64,000 bases of DNA from NCBI GenBank assembly GCA_949126835.1, contig CASBPS010000186.1, positions 678,701 to 742,700 of the forward strand, read 5' to 3'. The translations under genes were made by a program, and so were the position numbers. The notes under the pieces are model-generated. The model saw nothing but the letters and a program-made list of their open reading frames with translations. It was not told the origin of the DNA and searched no databases. Shown here one piece after another: positions 21,149 to 32,042 of the stretch (within the stretch, counting starts at the first letter, position 1; each line of letters opens with the position of its first letter). This DNA is from Anisus vortex (Eukaryota > Mollusca > Gastropoda > Planorbidae).

Positions 21149-22744
21149 GTATGTACATACCGCATAATCTTTTTAAATACTGGACATAAAAACGTGAAAT
21201 TTGCTACAAATATTCTTTGCGTTACGGCGGTGAACACTGTCAAGGTTTTAAAAAAATTAAAATGACCGCAGTGGTCAGTTTGGTCAAAAAACGTGAAAAA
21301 AACACAACTTTTGATTCACATTGTCTTTGCCAGTACAACTTTTTATAGTTTTTCGTCACAAAGTTAGAAAAAAAAAGGATGCGCTGAGATTATTTTTATG
21401 ACGTCATCAATCTTTGCGCATGGATTTTATAGCAATGAAGGGACATTTTTCATTCATGTTTAAATTGACGTCATCAAACTATGTGCATGGATTTTATTAT
21501 CTCAACTCAATAACGGGAACAAATTTTTTTTCATGTTTAAATTGTCTACGTGCCGTAAACAACATAAATTCTTTACACTACCAATACTGTAGTTGATTTT
21601 CTTAATCTATCACTACTTTGATACTTTACACTATGAATACATGACTTAAAGCTAATTAATAATTTAAAACTTTACAAACATAGGACAAAGCAAATAGATT
21701 TAGCTTTTTTTTTCTGTTTTCGGAAGTAATACCGACGCATTACTAAGCTTATTTAAACGCAGTGGTCCTGGTTACACTCTATATTTAAGCTTATAATTAT
21801 ATGGCGTCATCAAATTTTGCGTATTTTTGCGTTTAAGAAGTTTTGTTTTAATTTGCGTCGTAATTTGTAGAATGCAATATTTAAATGGAAGACTATTGTT
21901 TATAACTCCATGGGTTATTTTATCCAGTTCCGAGAACTGGGCACCTTTAGGCTTATCGCCTTGGTAACGGCCATTGTTTAAATTACCGGGCAATGTTTAA
22001 ATAACCGGGCAATGTTTATAATACCGGGCAATGTTTAAATTACCGGGCAATGTTTAAATTACCGGGCAATGTTTAAATTACCGGGCAATGTTTATAATAC
22101 CGGGCAATGTTTAAATTACCGGGCAATGTTTAAATTACCGGGCAATGTTTAAATTACCGGGCAATGTTTAAATTACCGGGCAATGTTTATATAACCGGGC
22201 AATGTTTAATTTGCCGGGCAATGTTCGAATTGCCGGAACTAACTTTTTAAAGTTTTAATTCGTGTCGTATACGTTTTATAAACATTATTTCATATGGGTT
22301 TCATTTGTTATTGTTTTACATGTTGAATAGAAAATTTAATTCTAAGTTTGCTTCCAAAGCAACAATAAATAAATAAATAGCAAATAAACAAAAACAACAC
22401 AACATAGGTCTGCGACTTAATGTTTGTCGTAAAAAAATATATCAAACAATCATTAAAAAAAAAAAAGTACTGTCGAATGTTCTTTATCAATGAATAGAAC
22501 AAAATATATTCATGTTTTAATTTGCGTCGTAATTTATAGCAAGCAATTTTGTAATTGTTATAATGGGTGATGAGTAATGATTTTAACGGGTAATTCATGT
22601 TGTAGCGGGCAAATAAAAAATTACCTCACGTTTAAATTCGTGTCGTAGGTCATGCGGGCAATCTCATTATAACTGCCTGAGTAGTTAGAGTGTATGTAAA
22701 CATAACTTTTAGCCGGTTCGGAGGACCGGGCACATAACGGCTTG
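21077..22744 (+). repeat. array unit 3, type B
   Basis: Same organisation as unit 2 with a shorter minisatellite. Six GGCT repeats in the head. The segment after the head (AACACAACTTTTGATTCACA) is a B subvariant also seen in units 9, 10, 16 and 17. Confidence 0.9.
21972..22236 (+). repeat. 19-bp minisatellite in unit 3, about 14 copies
   Basis: Same two 19-bp variants as in unit 2, ending in AATTTGCCGGGCAATGTTCG. Confidence 0.95.
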
Positions 22745-23054
22745 TATATATATAAATCTCAAAAGGAATATGTGGCTGGCTGGCTGGCTGGGTATGTACA
22801 TACCGCATAATCTTTTTAAATACTGGACATAAAAACGTGAAATTTGCTACAAATATTCTTTGCGTTACGGCGGTGAACACTGTCAAGGTTTTAAAAAAAT
22901 TAAAATTACCGCAGTGGTCAGTTTGGTCAAAAAACGCGAATAAAACGACATATTTTGGGTTCATGTTGAATTTGCCCTTCCAACTTTTTATAGTTTTTCG
23001 ATCAATCGCGCTAAAAAAATAAGACAACAGGACGCGTAGAGATTATTTTTATAT

Positions 23055-23681
23055 TGTTATGGACCTCTTTATATGATGACTATTATTACGACTCGTTAAA
23101 TCGGATTCAATGAATATAGTTGTATCTTTATTAGAAGTCTCTAGATTCTGCTAATCTGTAGCCCAAGCTAGGGGTTCCTTGACTGACAGGTCTATGCAGT
23201 AATGTAGTTATATTCGTGATAATTATCTTCAACACCTTTCTCAACAACGATAGATCAAACAACTCCAGTTGTTGAATAAACAATTTTATTTAAATTGTAG
23301 ACTCAATATAAACGATCAATAAACTTCATCAACTGGTGGCAACATAAGTATCAATAAAATGGCATTATATGTACATGTATGAATATAGCGACTTCACTCT
23401 ACAAACGTTTAAACTGAACTAACTTTAAGGAGGTCGGGACTTTACAAAGAAAACGATCATCGAAGATTCTACAGGGTCTTAATACGCATTTTAACCTCTT
23501 TCTCTATAATTACTACGATCCAGAATTATCCCCCAATTTCCACGGGATTTGAACGAATTATTTTATTTAAACTGCCCTCAGGGCATAAAGGTCAAACCTT
23601 GGTCGCTTTGGACTCTGATACGCACTTGTTAAGAGGTCAATGCCTTACTACGTCATTCATTTATGACCGAGATTCGTAACA
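23055..23681 (-). repeat. LTR of the 6.3-kb element (3' LTR in element sense)
   Basis: On the plus strand it begins TGTTATGGACC and ends GATTCGTAACA. By inspection it is the same length as, and identical to, 28777-29403. Confidence 0.95.
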
Positions 23682-23696
23682 TCCCCCCCCCCTTCT
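23682..23696 (-). promoter_or_regulatory. polypurine tract of the 6.3-kb element
   Basis: In element sense AGAAGGGGGGGGGGA directly precedes the TGTTACG start of the 3' LTR. It is the expected plus-strand primer. Confidence 0.75.
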
Positions 23697-24303
23697 AAAG
23701 CTTTATAATTATTTCCTTTACATTTTAACCATACGAAAAATGTTAATTTTAAGGAATAATTATAAAAGAAAATATTCCGGGAAAAACAATACAGTTCAAT
23801 TGGCGATCCCAATAATTCAATCGAACTGATAACAATAACATAACAATATATGCAATATAAATTCATCTTATCAAATGGCTTAACTATAGTCATTCAATCA
23901 TTCAATTTTTAATTCAAAACAATGGACAATTAAATTGTTTATCTAAATCTTGTATACAAGAAAAATACATAGGGTTAAACATTATACAATCTAATAATTT
24001 CCATTCCATTATCATTCCACGTTAATAAAAACTCTCTCGTTCATTTAATTATAAACTAATATCTTTTACATTTGTAATCAAACAACAAAAGAAAAAATCA
24101 CTTAATGTCTATGCAGACACGACTTATTTTTTCATAAGGAGAAAAAAAAACAAACGCTCTTGATGAAAAAAATACTACTAGGCTTGACCTAATTACACAA
24201 CAACACGATCATTTTCTCGACAGTATTTTTTTTTTCATGTTTGTAGGCTGGACAACATTAGACAACTGTCTGTGACGCGACACAGAAATTGAGGTCAATT
24301 CCG

Positions 24304-24342
<39 letters not shown>

Positions 24343-25848
24343 CACAATTGATTTTAACAAGGTTGACATCGCTATGCAAATTTACCTCATCACAGCCTAG
24401 GTCAAAAAAATATTGCTACGCGATTAAATAGTTATCGTAACTAAATGAGCATTCTTTAACATCTATCATCTCAAAATCAAATTCATTTATTTTATTTTAA
24501 GAACATTAAACATAGTCTGTTCACGAATTAAAATAGTTTATAGACAATTTCATTAAAAATATTTCAATCTTTCATTTTACCATGACCTTTCGACGTCATT
24601 ATTTTCTTTTTAAAAGAGTTCACAGCAGTTTTAAATTGAAACATTCAGACAATCATGGATTTACTTGAAACAAATTGGTTAATTTACTTAATTAACTATC
24701 AATTAAAACAAGTTATATTCTCTTCATACAATCTTAGTACTAAATAGTAAGTACTTATTTTCTTTTAATTACATTAAAGACATTTCAATTACAATATTAC
24801 TGAAGTAGAAAAGAGTTAAGCATAGGCTACTATTAATTTTTTTCATAGCGAAATCAATGTAACAATTTATGTACAAAACAAACTGCTGGTTTGACTGGTG
24901 TGGTAAAACATTTCATTTCCAATCTTTTCAGTGGTGTACATTGCTCTTTTCCATTTTCCATAAAGGTTTTTATTCCTTATTCATAGATTCTCCTGTTACT
25001 TTCACAGTGTTCAGGTCTACCCAGTCTTTTGCTTGTCAATACCATTCATTCAATCTATTTTAACTAATACAAAAAAAAATAGATTAGTTTTACAATCTTG
25101 ACATGAAATCCTTAATTAATAATACATTTGTTGAACATTGGTATGTCAACATTATAAATTCTCTACCATGAAATTCTCAATCATTCTGGTTTACAGTGTC
25201 AAGTCAGTGGCACATATCCTAAATTTATACAAAACAAGGATAAGTTTTATTTTACATTAGTTTCACTTCTGGTCTGCTTTTCATGTAACAGTATCCTAAA
25301 AAGTGAAAAATCATATATAATACAGTTCTTGGAATTCTTTTTAGTCATAGCTCTGCCTTGCTGCAACTATTTTTACCCTACATTATCATACATTCAATGA
25401 TAATATAATAAATGAATAAATTCACATAGAAGAAATTTGCATCTTGACTCAGTGCAATTTTTCAACAACAGTACATGATAAAATAAATTTCCATAGTACA
25501 ATCATAAACATTTCTCAATACTTTAGTGATAGAAAAATTCTCTTTTCTTAAAACCATTTACATCTTTTTCAATCAAATTATCCTCTCTGCCAAATGTTTC
25601 AATTATCATTTCCAGAGATTCTCAAACACATCTTATAATCAGTCCACATTTATAATGTCCTCTGATTTAGAAACCAATTCTGCGGATAAAACTGATCTTT
25701 TTCTCTCATAGCAATTATTTTAAATGCTCAACATAACAAGTTTGTTTAGAAATATCACACTATAATGATATTTACTCTAACAATACTTTTACTCATTCCT
25801 TTTTCACCACAAGTAAGGGATTTAGTTTTAAAATAGTAAGTTTGGTAA
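23697..25848 (-). other. 3' non-coding part of the 6.3-kb element
   Basis: AT-rich with no RT, RNase H or integrase sequence in any frame. It contains a (CT)n run at about 24308-24340. Short open frames here have no recognisable content. This region replaces where RT-RNase H would be in a complete element. Confidence 0.6.
24308..24340. repeat. (CT)n microsatellite
   Basis: About 16 CT dinucleotides inside the 3' non-coding part of the LTR element. Confidence 0.9.
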
Positions 25849-28602
25849 CTAACTATCAGTGAATTTGACATTCAATTCATCCTGTACTCCAGGCATGAAT
25901 TTTACAAATAAGAGTAACAATGTTAACAACATCAAGCTTATTCCAATTGTTTTCAGAAGGTAAGGCTTTATCATTTTCAAATGATATAATATGTTTGCCT
26001 TTCTTTCATCACACAACAATGGCATCTGCATGTGAGCAGTGTACAATTTTTTTCTAACAAACACAGTTATGTCAGACAAAAAATATATGTACTTATCTAG
26101 GTACTTGCTCAGCCCAAGGAGATCCAATTCGGTCTGCCATTCCTCTGGAAGTAGTTTGAGTGGTCCTTGGACAGTGGGTCCAAAGATTGGTCCATAGGCT
26201 CCTCGACTTTCCGGATAGGATTCAGTTGTCACCTCATGATCCAGGCATAAGTTCTTTAGTACTGGATTGAAGAGTTCCGAGGCGAAGTTGGTCCTTCGAT
26301 CTGTCGGTATGGATTGTGGTAACCCATAGCTTTTGATAGTTTCGGTCCAGCTCTCCGCACTCGTTTCTTCAGTGATGCTCCTCCAATCTTCATCTGTACC
26401 GGCAACTGCAGGTTTGCATTGTTGTTTGAACATGCTGTGGTCTATATGTTCATAGACATCAGTAGTAGGATTTTCTTTCTCGTCGACAGCTTTCTCATGC
26501 AACTGTAGCAACTCTGGGTCTACTCTCTGTTCAGCAATCAATTCATTTTGTGATGACTTCTTTGATTGATTTCCTTTCGGACAATCTTCAATCATGGAGA
26601 AAATAGTAGTATCAAGTTCCACTTCTTCTTCCACTTTCTTCTCTCGTGGGAGAATTTCTTCTTTCTTTTTCTTTTCTTGTGAGATAGTTTCTTCTTTCTT
26701 TTTCTGTGGTGTCATACCATTTATGACATCACCTACAGGATAAAGTTCTTTTTCTTTTCCTGTCTCCACAATAGGACTAGGGTCTGGATTTTCCTTCACA
26801 ATCAGTTCAGGTCTCACCCTCCCTTTCGCCAAATCATTTGCTAGGATAACGGATATGCCCTCAACAGGAAGTTTTGATATTACTCCAACTGTCACATATC
26901 CTGTCACCAAGCCAGATGTGAGGTATATCCTATGTAGAGGTATTTCTTCTTTCCATTCAAAACCTCTCAATAGGACAGTCTGTCCTGTCAATGTATTATC
27001 ATTCAATGGTAATACATCTTTAAGCAGCAGGGTTAATGATGCCCCTGTGTCTCGTAATATTTTTACGGACTTCAGTGGTCCTTCCTTTTGTAAGGCCACA
27101 CAACCTTCACTAATGAACGGTTGAAAACTGCACAGGGTCTCTGTGTCAGTTTCATTCTTCCCTTGACCATGACTTTCGGGTGGTTTTTCATCTTTCGATG
27201 ACTTCAGACTCTTGTTCGAGTCAAAAATACTTTGGTCTACTTTTTCGTCTCTGTGGATATATGGGACCTTTACAAGGAACCCAATCGTAGCCGTTCTGTA
27301 TTTAAAAGCAGGATATTTATCCTCATTATCTTCAGTTGTAGATTTCTCTACCTTCTGACTTTTGCTCTCAGGCAAATCCACCCTCAGTGTTTCTGGTTTA
27401 GAATAATCTTTCTTCGAATTCAGTTCGTTTGTATGTTCGCTTTCTTGTACATTCTGTATTGGTTTATGGCTAGCACACATGACCACTTTGTTAGGTCTTT
27501 TGTCGCTTCGTATACTCCAACAGTCTTCTATGCTATGTCCTGTCCTTTTACAAAAAGTACATTGGACGTTTTTGTTGATAGGTTTTTTATTAACATCATT
27601 TTGTTTCACAAAATGCTCTTTTTCACGATGTTGTTGTTGTGTGTTTTCTGCTGGCCGTTGTGGCCTATTAACATTCTTTCCATCAGCTGTCCTATGACAC
27701 AATGTGTACTGTTCAGCTAAATCAGCAGCCTTATGTGGGTCAGTGATATCACGCTCGGATAAATACATTCTTATATCCGGCCTCACTTTGTTAATAAAAT
27801 CCTCTAAGAGAATGATATCTTTCATTTCTTTTAATGTGGAGATATTTCTGGATTTTATCCACTGATCCATTAGCTTTTCTTCTGCTCGAAGGAAGTCTAA
27901 GTGTGTTTGGTAAGGGGACATTGTGTACTGACGGAACCTTTTCCGATAACTTTCCGGTATTTGGTTATAGGCTTTAAGTACAGTATCTTTAATGATTTCA
28001 TAATCATTTAAATTCTCCTCTTTTAACAATAGAACACAATCTCTTGCCCTTCCCTGAGTAAAAGCTGTTCTGACTAATATTCCCCATTTATCTTCTGGGA
28101 ACTTAAAATCTCTGCAAGAAATTTCAAAGGTCTGGAAGAAATTAGCTATTTCACTTTCTTTATCAATGTAGGTAGGGACTAGCTTTTTCCATCTGGCCAT
28201 CTCTACATCACTATGAGATTCTTTTTTAGTAGCGCCTATCTTCGCCAGTTCTATTCTTTCCTGACTTTCTGTTTCTCTTTGACTTTTCTTATCTCTTTCC
28301 TGACTTTCTATTTCTAGACGTCTTTGTTCCATCTCCATTTCCATCCGTTTCATTTCTAACTGAAATCTAAACTGTTCGGACATAGATTTCGACGTCTGAC
28401 CTTCAACTTGATATCCCTCCGCGCTTGATTCTACTTTCAACTTGCCACTCGCAATCAACACATCTTTTATCTGCTGTGTCAACACAGTCCTCGATGGTAT
28501 AGTTTCAGTAACTTCTATCTTTAAGATCTCAGCGATCTCTTTTAACTTCTTTATTGATAAAGTTTTCAGAACTTCTTCTTCTGGATTTTCAATAAATTCC
28601 AT
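25849..28602 (-). CDS. gag-pro: Gag-protease fused to integrase remnants with C-terminal membrane helix (917 aa)
   Basis: Regions in order: an N-terminal SAP-like segment (about 8-60); a charged Glu/Arg coiled coil (about 85-125); a capsid with SCAN-like sequence (about 215-300: ESYRKRFRQY, MKDIILLEDFINKV); one CCHC knuckle CTFCKRTGHSIEDC (about 344-358); an aspartic protease with RDTGASLTLL (about 515). A Lys/Glu-rich linker follows. Then come disjoint integrase pieces: DEDWRSI; GLPQSIPTDRRTNF with the second catalytic Asp (about 768); a YPES segment; GPLKLLPEEW; and KANILYHLKMIKPY from the integrase end. A hydrophobic helix ISLMLLTLLLLFVKFM lies near 885-900. The HHCC finger, first Asp and catalytic Glu are missing, so integrase is dead. 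Several deletions all keep the frame. The start ATG lies about 170 bp from the 5' LTR. Confidence 0.85.
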   Translation of the reverse strand: MEFIENPEEEVLKTLSIKKLKEIAEILKIEVTETIPSRTVLTQQIKDVLIASGKLKVESSAEGYQVEGQTSKSMSEQFRFQLEMKRMEMEMEQRRLEIESQERDKKSQRETESQERIELAKIGATKKESHSDVEMARWKKLVPTYIDKESEIANFFQTFEISCRDFKFPEDKWGILVRTAFTQGRARDCVLLLKEENLNDYEIIKDTVLKAYNQIPESYRKRFRQYTMSPYQTHLDFLRAEEKLMDQWIKSRNISTLKEMKDIILLEDFINKVRPDIRMYLSERDITDPHKAADLAEQYTLCHRTADGKNVNRPQRPAENTQQQHREKEHFVKQNDVNKKPINKNVQCTFCKRTGHSIEDCWSIRSDKRPNKVVMCASHKPIQNVQESEHTNELNSKKDYSKPETLRVDLPESKSQKVEKSTTEDNEDKYPAFKYRTATIGFLVKVPYIHRDEKVDQSIFDSNKSLKSSKDEKPPESHGQGKNETDTETLCSFQPFISEGCVALQKEGPLKSVKILRDTGASLTLLLKDVLPLNDNTLTGQTVLLRGFEWKEEIPLHRIYLTSGLVTGYVTVGVISKLPVEGISVILANDLAKGRVRPELIVKENPDPSPIVETGKEKELYPVGDVINGMTPQKKKEETISQEKKKKEEILPREKKVEEEVELDTTIFSMIEDCPKGNQSKKSSQNELIAEQRVDPELLQLHEKAVDEKENPTTDVYEHIDHSMFKQQCKPAVAGTDEDWRSITEETSAESWTETIKSYGLPQSIPTDRRTNFASELFNPVLKNLCLDHEVTTESYPESRGAYGPIFGPTVQGPLKLLPEEWQTELDLLGLSKYLDKYIYFLSDITVFVRKKLYTAHMQMPLLCDERKANILYHLKMIKPYLLKTIGISLMLLTLLLLFVKFMPGVQDELNVKFTDS

Positions 28603-28754
28603 TCTTTAGTTAAGAGATTTATAAAGTGGTAAATTTTTCCAACTTACGTTTTTCCAATCGGAAGAATAATTTCAGCGTTCTTAGGCTTGCTCAGTAGGTC
28701 ACTGCTCCAACACACAACACAACACAACTTGAATATATGCTTCACTATACAACT

Positions 28755-28772
28755 ATCCCGGACGAGCCCCCA
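28755..28772 (-). promoter_or_regulatory. primer-binding site, tRNA-Pro type
   Basis: In element sense TGGGGGCTCGTCCGGGAT, 18 bases, begins 4 bases after the 5' LTR. It is the standard tRNA-Pro primer-binding sequence known from gammaretroviruses; the match is full length as far as I recall that sequence. Confidence 0.85.
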
Positions 28773-28776
28773 ATTC

Positions 28777-29403
28777 TGTTATGGACCTCTTTATATGATG
28801 ACTATTATTACGACTCGTTAAATCGGATTCAATGAATATAGTTGTATCTTTATTAGAAGTCTCTAGATTCTGCTAATCTGTAGCCCAAGCTAGGGGTTCC
28901 TTGACTGACAGGTCTATGCAGTAATGTAGTTATATTCGTGATAATTATCTTCAACACCTTTCTCAACAACGATAGATCAAACAACTCCAGTTGTTGAATA
29001 AACAATTTTATTTAAATTGTAGACTCAATATAAACGATCAATAAACTTCATCAACTGGTGGCAACATAAGTATCAATAAAATGGCATTATATGTACATGT
29101 ATGAATATAGCGACTTCACTCTACAAACGTTTAAACTGAACTAACTTTAAGGAGGTCGGGACTTTACAAAGAAAACGATCATCGAAGATTCTACAGGGTC
29201 TTAATACGCATTTTAACCTCTTTCTCTATAATTACTACGATCCAGAATTATCCCCCAATTTCCACGGGATTTGAACGAATTATTTTATTTAAACTGCCCT
29301 CAGGGCATAAAGGTCAAACCTTGGTCGCTTTGGACTCTGATACGCACTTGTTAAGAGGTCAATGCCTTACTACGTCATTCATTTATGACCGAGATTCGTA
29401 ACA
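28777..29403 (-). repeat. LTR of the 6.3-kb element (5' LTR in element sense)
   Basis: Pair of 23055-23681. It is followed on the plus strand by the ATAT target duplication and resumption of the unit 4 body. Confidence 0.95.
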
Positions 29404-29878
29404 ATATGACGTCATCAAAGTTTGCGCAGGGATAGCTGGTTGTCTTTTTTTTTTTATGGCGTCATCGAATTTTGCTTATTCATTTTAATTAACTTTGCTT
29501 CAACCTTTGCTAATGTACTTTATGAATGAATAGAACAAAATATATTCACGTTTTAATTTGCGTCGTAATTTATAGCGGGATATTTTTAAATTGTTATAAT
29601 GGGTAATGATTAATGGTTAATGGGTATCTTACGTTGTATCTGGCAAATACAAAATTCATTCACGTTTTTATTCGTGTTGTATATGTCCACAGAATAGGTA
29701 TAAAACAGAATGCGCAATCGCATTTTATTTCTGTTTTGGGCAGTAATACCGACGCCATACTAAGCTTATTTAAACGCAGCGGTCCTGGTTACACTCTATA
29801 TTTATGCTTATTTAGCCTACAACGTCCTTTTCTTCAAATCTACATGTTCGAACACCCAAAGCTAATATTTCAGGCAAA

Positions 29879-30025
29879 ATGTGCATAAACGGTTGTGTAA
29901 TAAACTACAACAATGACTCGAAAAGGACTGATTATCGTAAAAAAGAGCATGTCAAACTGCATGGCTTTTCTGACTCCATAAAGGATAAACAACAGCATAA
30001 ACAACCTCATATTAACTCATTATGA
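29879..30025 (+). CDS. THAP-like micro-ORF, copy in unit 4
   Basis: The 48-codon frame is intact but differs from unit 1 by a few substitutions (DSKRTD for DAKTTD; HGFSDS for HGFPDS), so the FP motif is lost here. Confidence 0.3.
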   Translation: MCINGCVINYNNDSKRTDYRKKEHVKLHGFSDSIKDKQQHKQPHINSL

Positions 30026-30289
30026 ATTATATGTCTATTTCCTTTCATAATTTTAAAAGTTTATTTTGGTTTAAAAAGTATATATATTTATGTACCGGTA
30101 GCCGCAGCAATTTAGTTACCGGTACCGAGCTACGTCTAAGCCATTTTTTTTTCAAATCAGTACCGGGCAATAAAAATATTTATACAGCATATTGGCCTAA
30201 TCATATAATGTTCAAAACAAAATGGGTAATTAAGTCAAATTTATATAAAAGTAAGCCTATAATGAAAGATAATGTAGGCCCTATATATC

Positions 30290-32042
30290 ATATATATATA
30301 TAAATCTAAAAAGGAATATGTATGTATGTATGTATGTGGCTGGCTATGTACATACCGCATAATCTTTTTAAATACTGGACATAAAAACGTGAAATTTGCT
30401 ACAAATATTATTTGCGTTACGGCGGTGAACACTGTCAAGGTTTAAAAAAAATTAAAATGACCGCAGTGGTCAGTTTGGTCAAAAAACGCGAATAAAACGA
30501 CATATTTTGGGTTCATGTTAAAATTGCCGTTCCAACTTTTTATAGTTTTTCGATCGATCGCGCTAAAAAAATAAAAAAAAGGATGGCGTTGAGATTTTTT
30601 TCAGGATGACGTCATCAAAGTTTGCGCAGAGATAGCTAGCCGGCTTTTCGTTATGACGTAATCAAATTTTGCGTATTCATTTAAAATTAACTTTGCTTCA
30701 ACCTTTGCTAATGTACTTTATGAATGAATAAAACAAAATATATTCACGTTTTAATTTGCGTCGTAATTTATAGCGGGATATTTTTAAATTGTTATAATGG
30801 GTAATGATTAATGGTTTTAATGGGTATCTTACGTTGTATCTGGCAAATACAAAATTCCTTCACGTTTTTATTCGTGTTGTTTATGTCCACAGAATAGGTA
30901 TAAAACAGAATGCGCAATCGCATTTTATTTCTGTTTTGGGCAGTAATACCGACGCCATACTAAGCTTATTTAAACGCAGCGGTCCTGGTTACACTCTATA
31001 TTTAAGCTTATAATTATATGGCGTCATCAAATTTTGCGTATTTATGCGTTTAAGAAGGGAACAAAATTTTGTTTTAATTTGCGTCGTTATTTGTGGAATG
31101 CAATATTTAAATGGTATAAGTTACCGGAAAATACTTTATCCCCGCTTAAGACTATTGTTTATAACTCCATGGGTTATTTTATCAAATTCCGAGAACTGGG
31201 CACCTTTAGGCTTATCGCCTAGGTAACGGCCATTGTTTAAATTACCGGGCAATGTTTAAATTACCGGGCAATGTTTATAATACCGGGCAATGTTTATAAT
31301 ACCGGGCAATGTTTAAATTACCGGGCAATGTTTAAATTACCGGGCAATGTTTATAATACCGGGCAATGTTTATAATACCGGGCAATGTTTAAATTACCGG
31401 GCAATGTTTAAATTACCGGGCAATGTTTATAATACCGGGCAATGTTTATAATACCGGGCAATGTTTAAATTACCGGGCAATGTTTAAATTACCGGGTAAT
31501 GTTTAATTTGCCGGGCAATGTTCAAATTGCCGGAACTAAATTTTTAAAGATTTAATTCGTGTCGTATACGTTTTATAAACATTATTTCATAAGGGTTTCA
31601 TTTGTTATTGTTTTACATGTTGAATAGAAAATTTAATTCTAAGTTTGCTTCCAAAGCAACAATAAATAAATAAATAGCAAATAAACAAAAACAACACAAC
31701 ATAGGTCTGCGACTTAATGTTTGTCGTAAAAAAAATATATCAAACAATCATTAAAAAAAAAAAAGTACTGTCGAATGTTCTTAATCAATGAATAGAACAA
31801 AATATATTCATGTTTTAATTTGCGTCGTAATTTATATCGGGCAATTTAGTAATTGTTATAATGGGTGATGAGTAATGATTTTAACGGGTAATTCATGTTG
31901 TAGTGGGCAAATAAAAAATTACCTCACGTTTAAATTCGTGTCGTAGGTCATGCGGGCAATCTCATTATAACTGCCTGAGTAGTTAGAGTGTATGTAAACA
32001 TAACTTTTAGCCGGTTCGGAGGACCGGGCACATAACGGCTTG
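30290..32042 (+). repeat. array unit 5, A/B hybrid
   Basis: The 5' half is type A (GATCGATCGCGCTAAAA, GGTATCTTACGTTG) up to about 31000. It then switches at CTCTATATTTAAGCTTATAA to a type B 3' half with minisatellite and B hairpin. The switch lies in sequence common to both types, as expected from homologous recombination. Confidence 0.85.
31231..31533 (+). repeat. 19-bp minisatellite in unit 5, about 16 copies
   Basis: Here the TTTAAATTA and TTTATAATA variants appear in a two-by-two alternation, unlike units 2 and 3. A similar order is seen in unit 18. Confidence 0.95.

Larger units (their letters stand above)
23055..29403 (-). mobile_element. non-autonomous Ty3/gypsy (Gmr1-like) LTR retrotransposon with identical LTRs
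   Basis: It has two 627-bp LTRs in direct orientation that read as identical, a 4-bp target duplication ATAT (23051-23054 and 29404-29407), a tRNA-Pro primer site beside the 5' LTR (right side) and a polypurine tract beside the 3' LTR (left side). Total 6349 bp. It encodes one 917-codon protein; RT and RNase H are absent. The remaining 2.15 kb towards the 3' LTR has no coding. Identical LTRs show a recent insertion, so a partner element must have supplied RT and integrase. Confidence 0.92.
22745..30289 (+). repeat. array unit 4, type A, interrupted by an LTR element and 3'-truncated
   Basis: The head runs to 23054, where the LTR element (23055-29403) is inserted after ATAT. The A body resumes at 29404 with ATATGACGTCATC. 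The unit then stops in the middle of the A sequence near 30289 and is joined directly to the unit 5 head, so its 3' third and hairpin are missing. Confidence 0.85.

Noticed and set aside
22650..23027. Minus-strand open frames of 60-125 codons in nearly every unit head (MNPKYVVLF... / FTAVTQRIFVANFTFL...)
   Set aside because: They recur because the head DNA is almost invariant. The GGCT tract changes in steps of four bases and shifts the frame from copy to copy, so there is no sign that a protein is conserved.
27232..27720. 162-codon plus-strand frame opposite the 917-aa protein
   Set aside because: It is antisense to a clear gag-protease gene and has no recognisable content.
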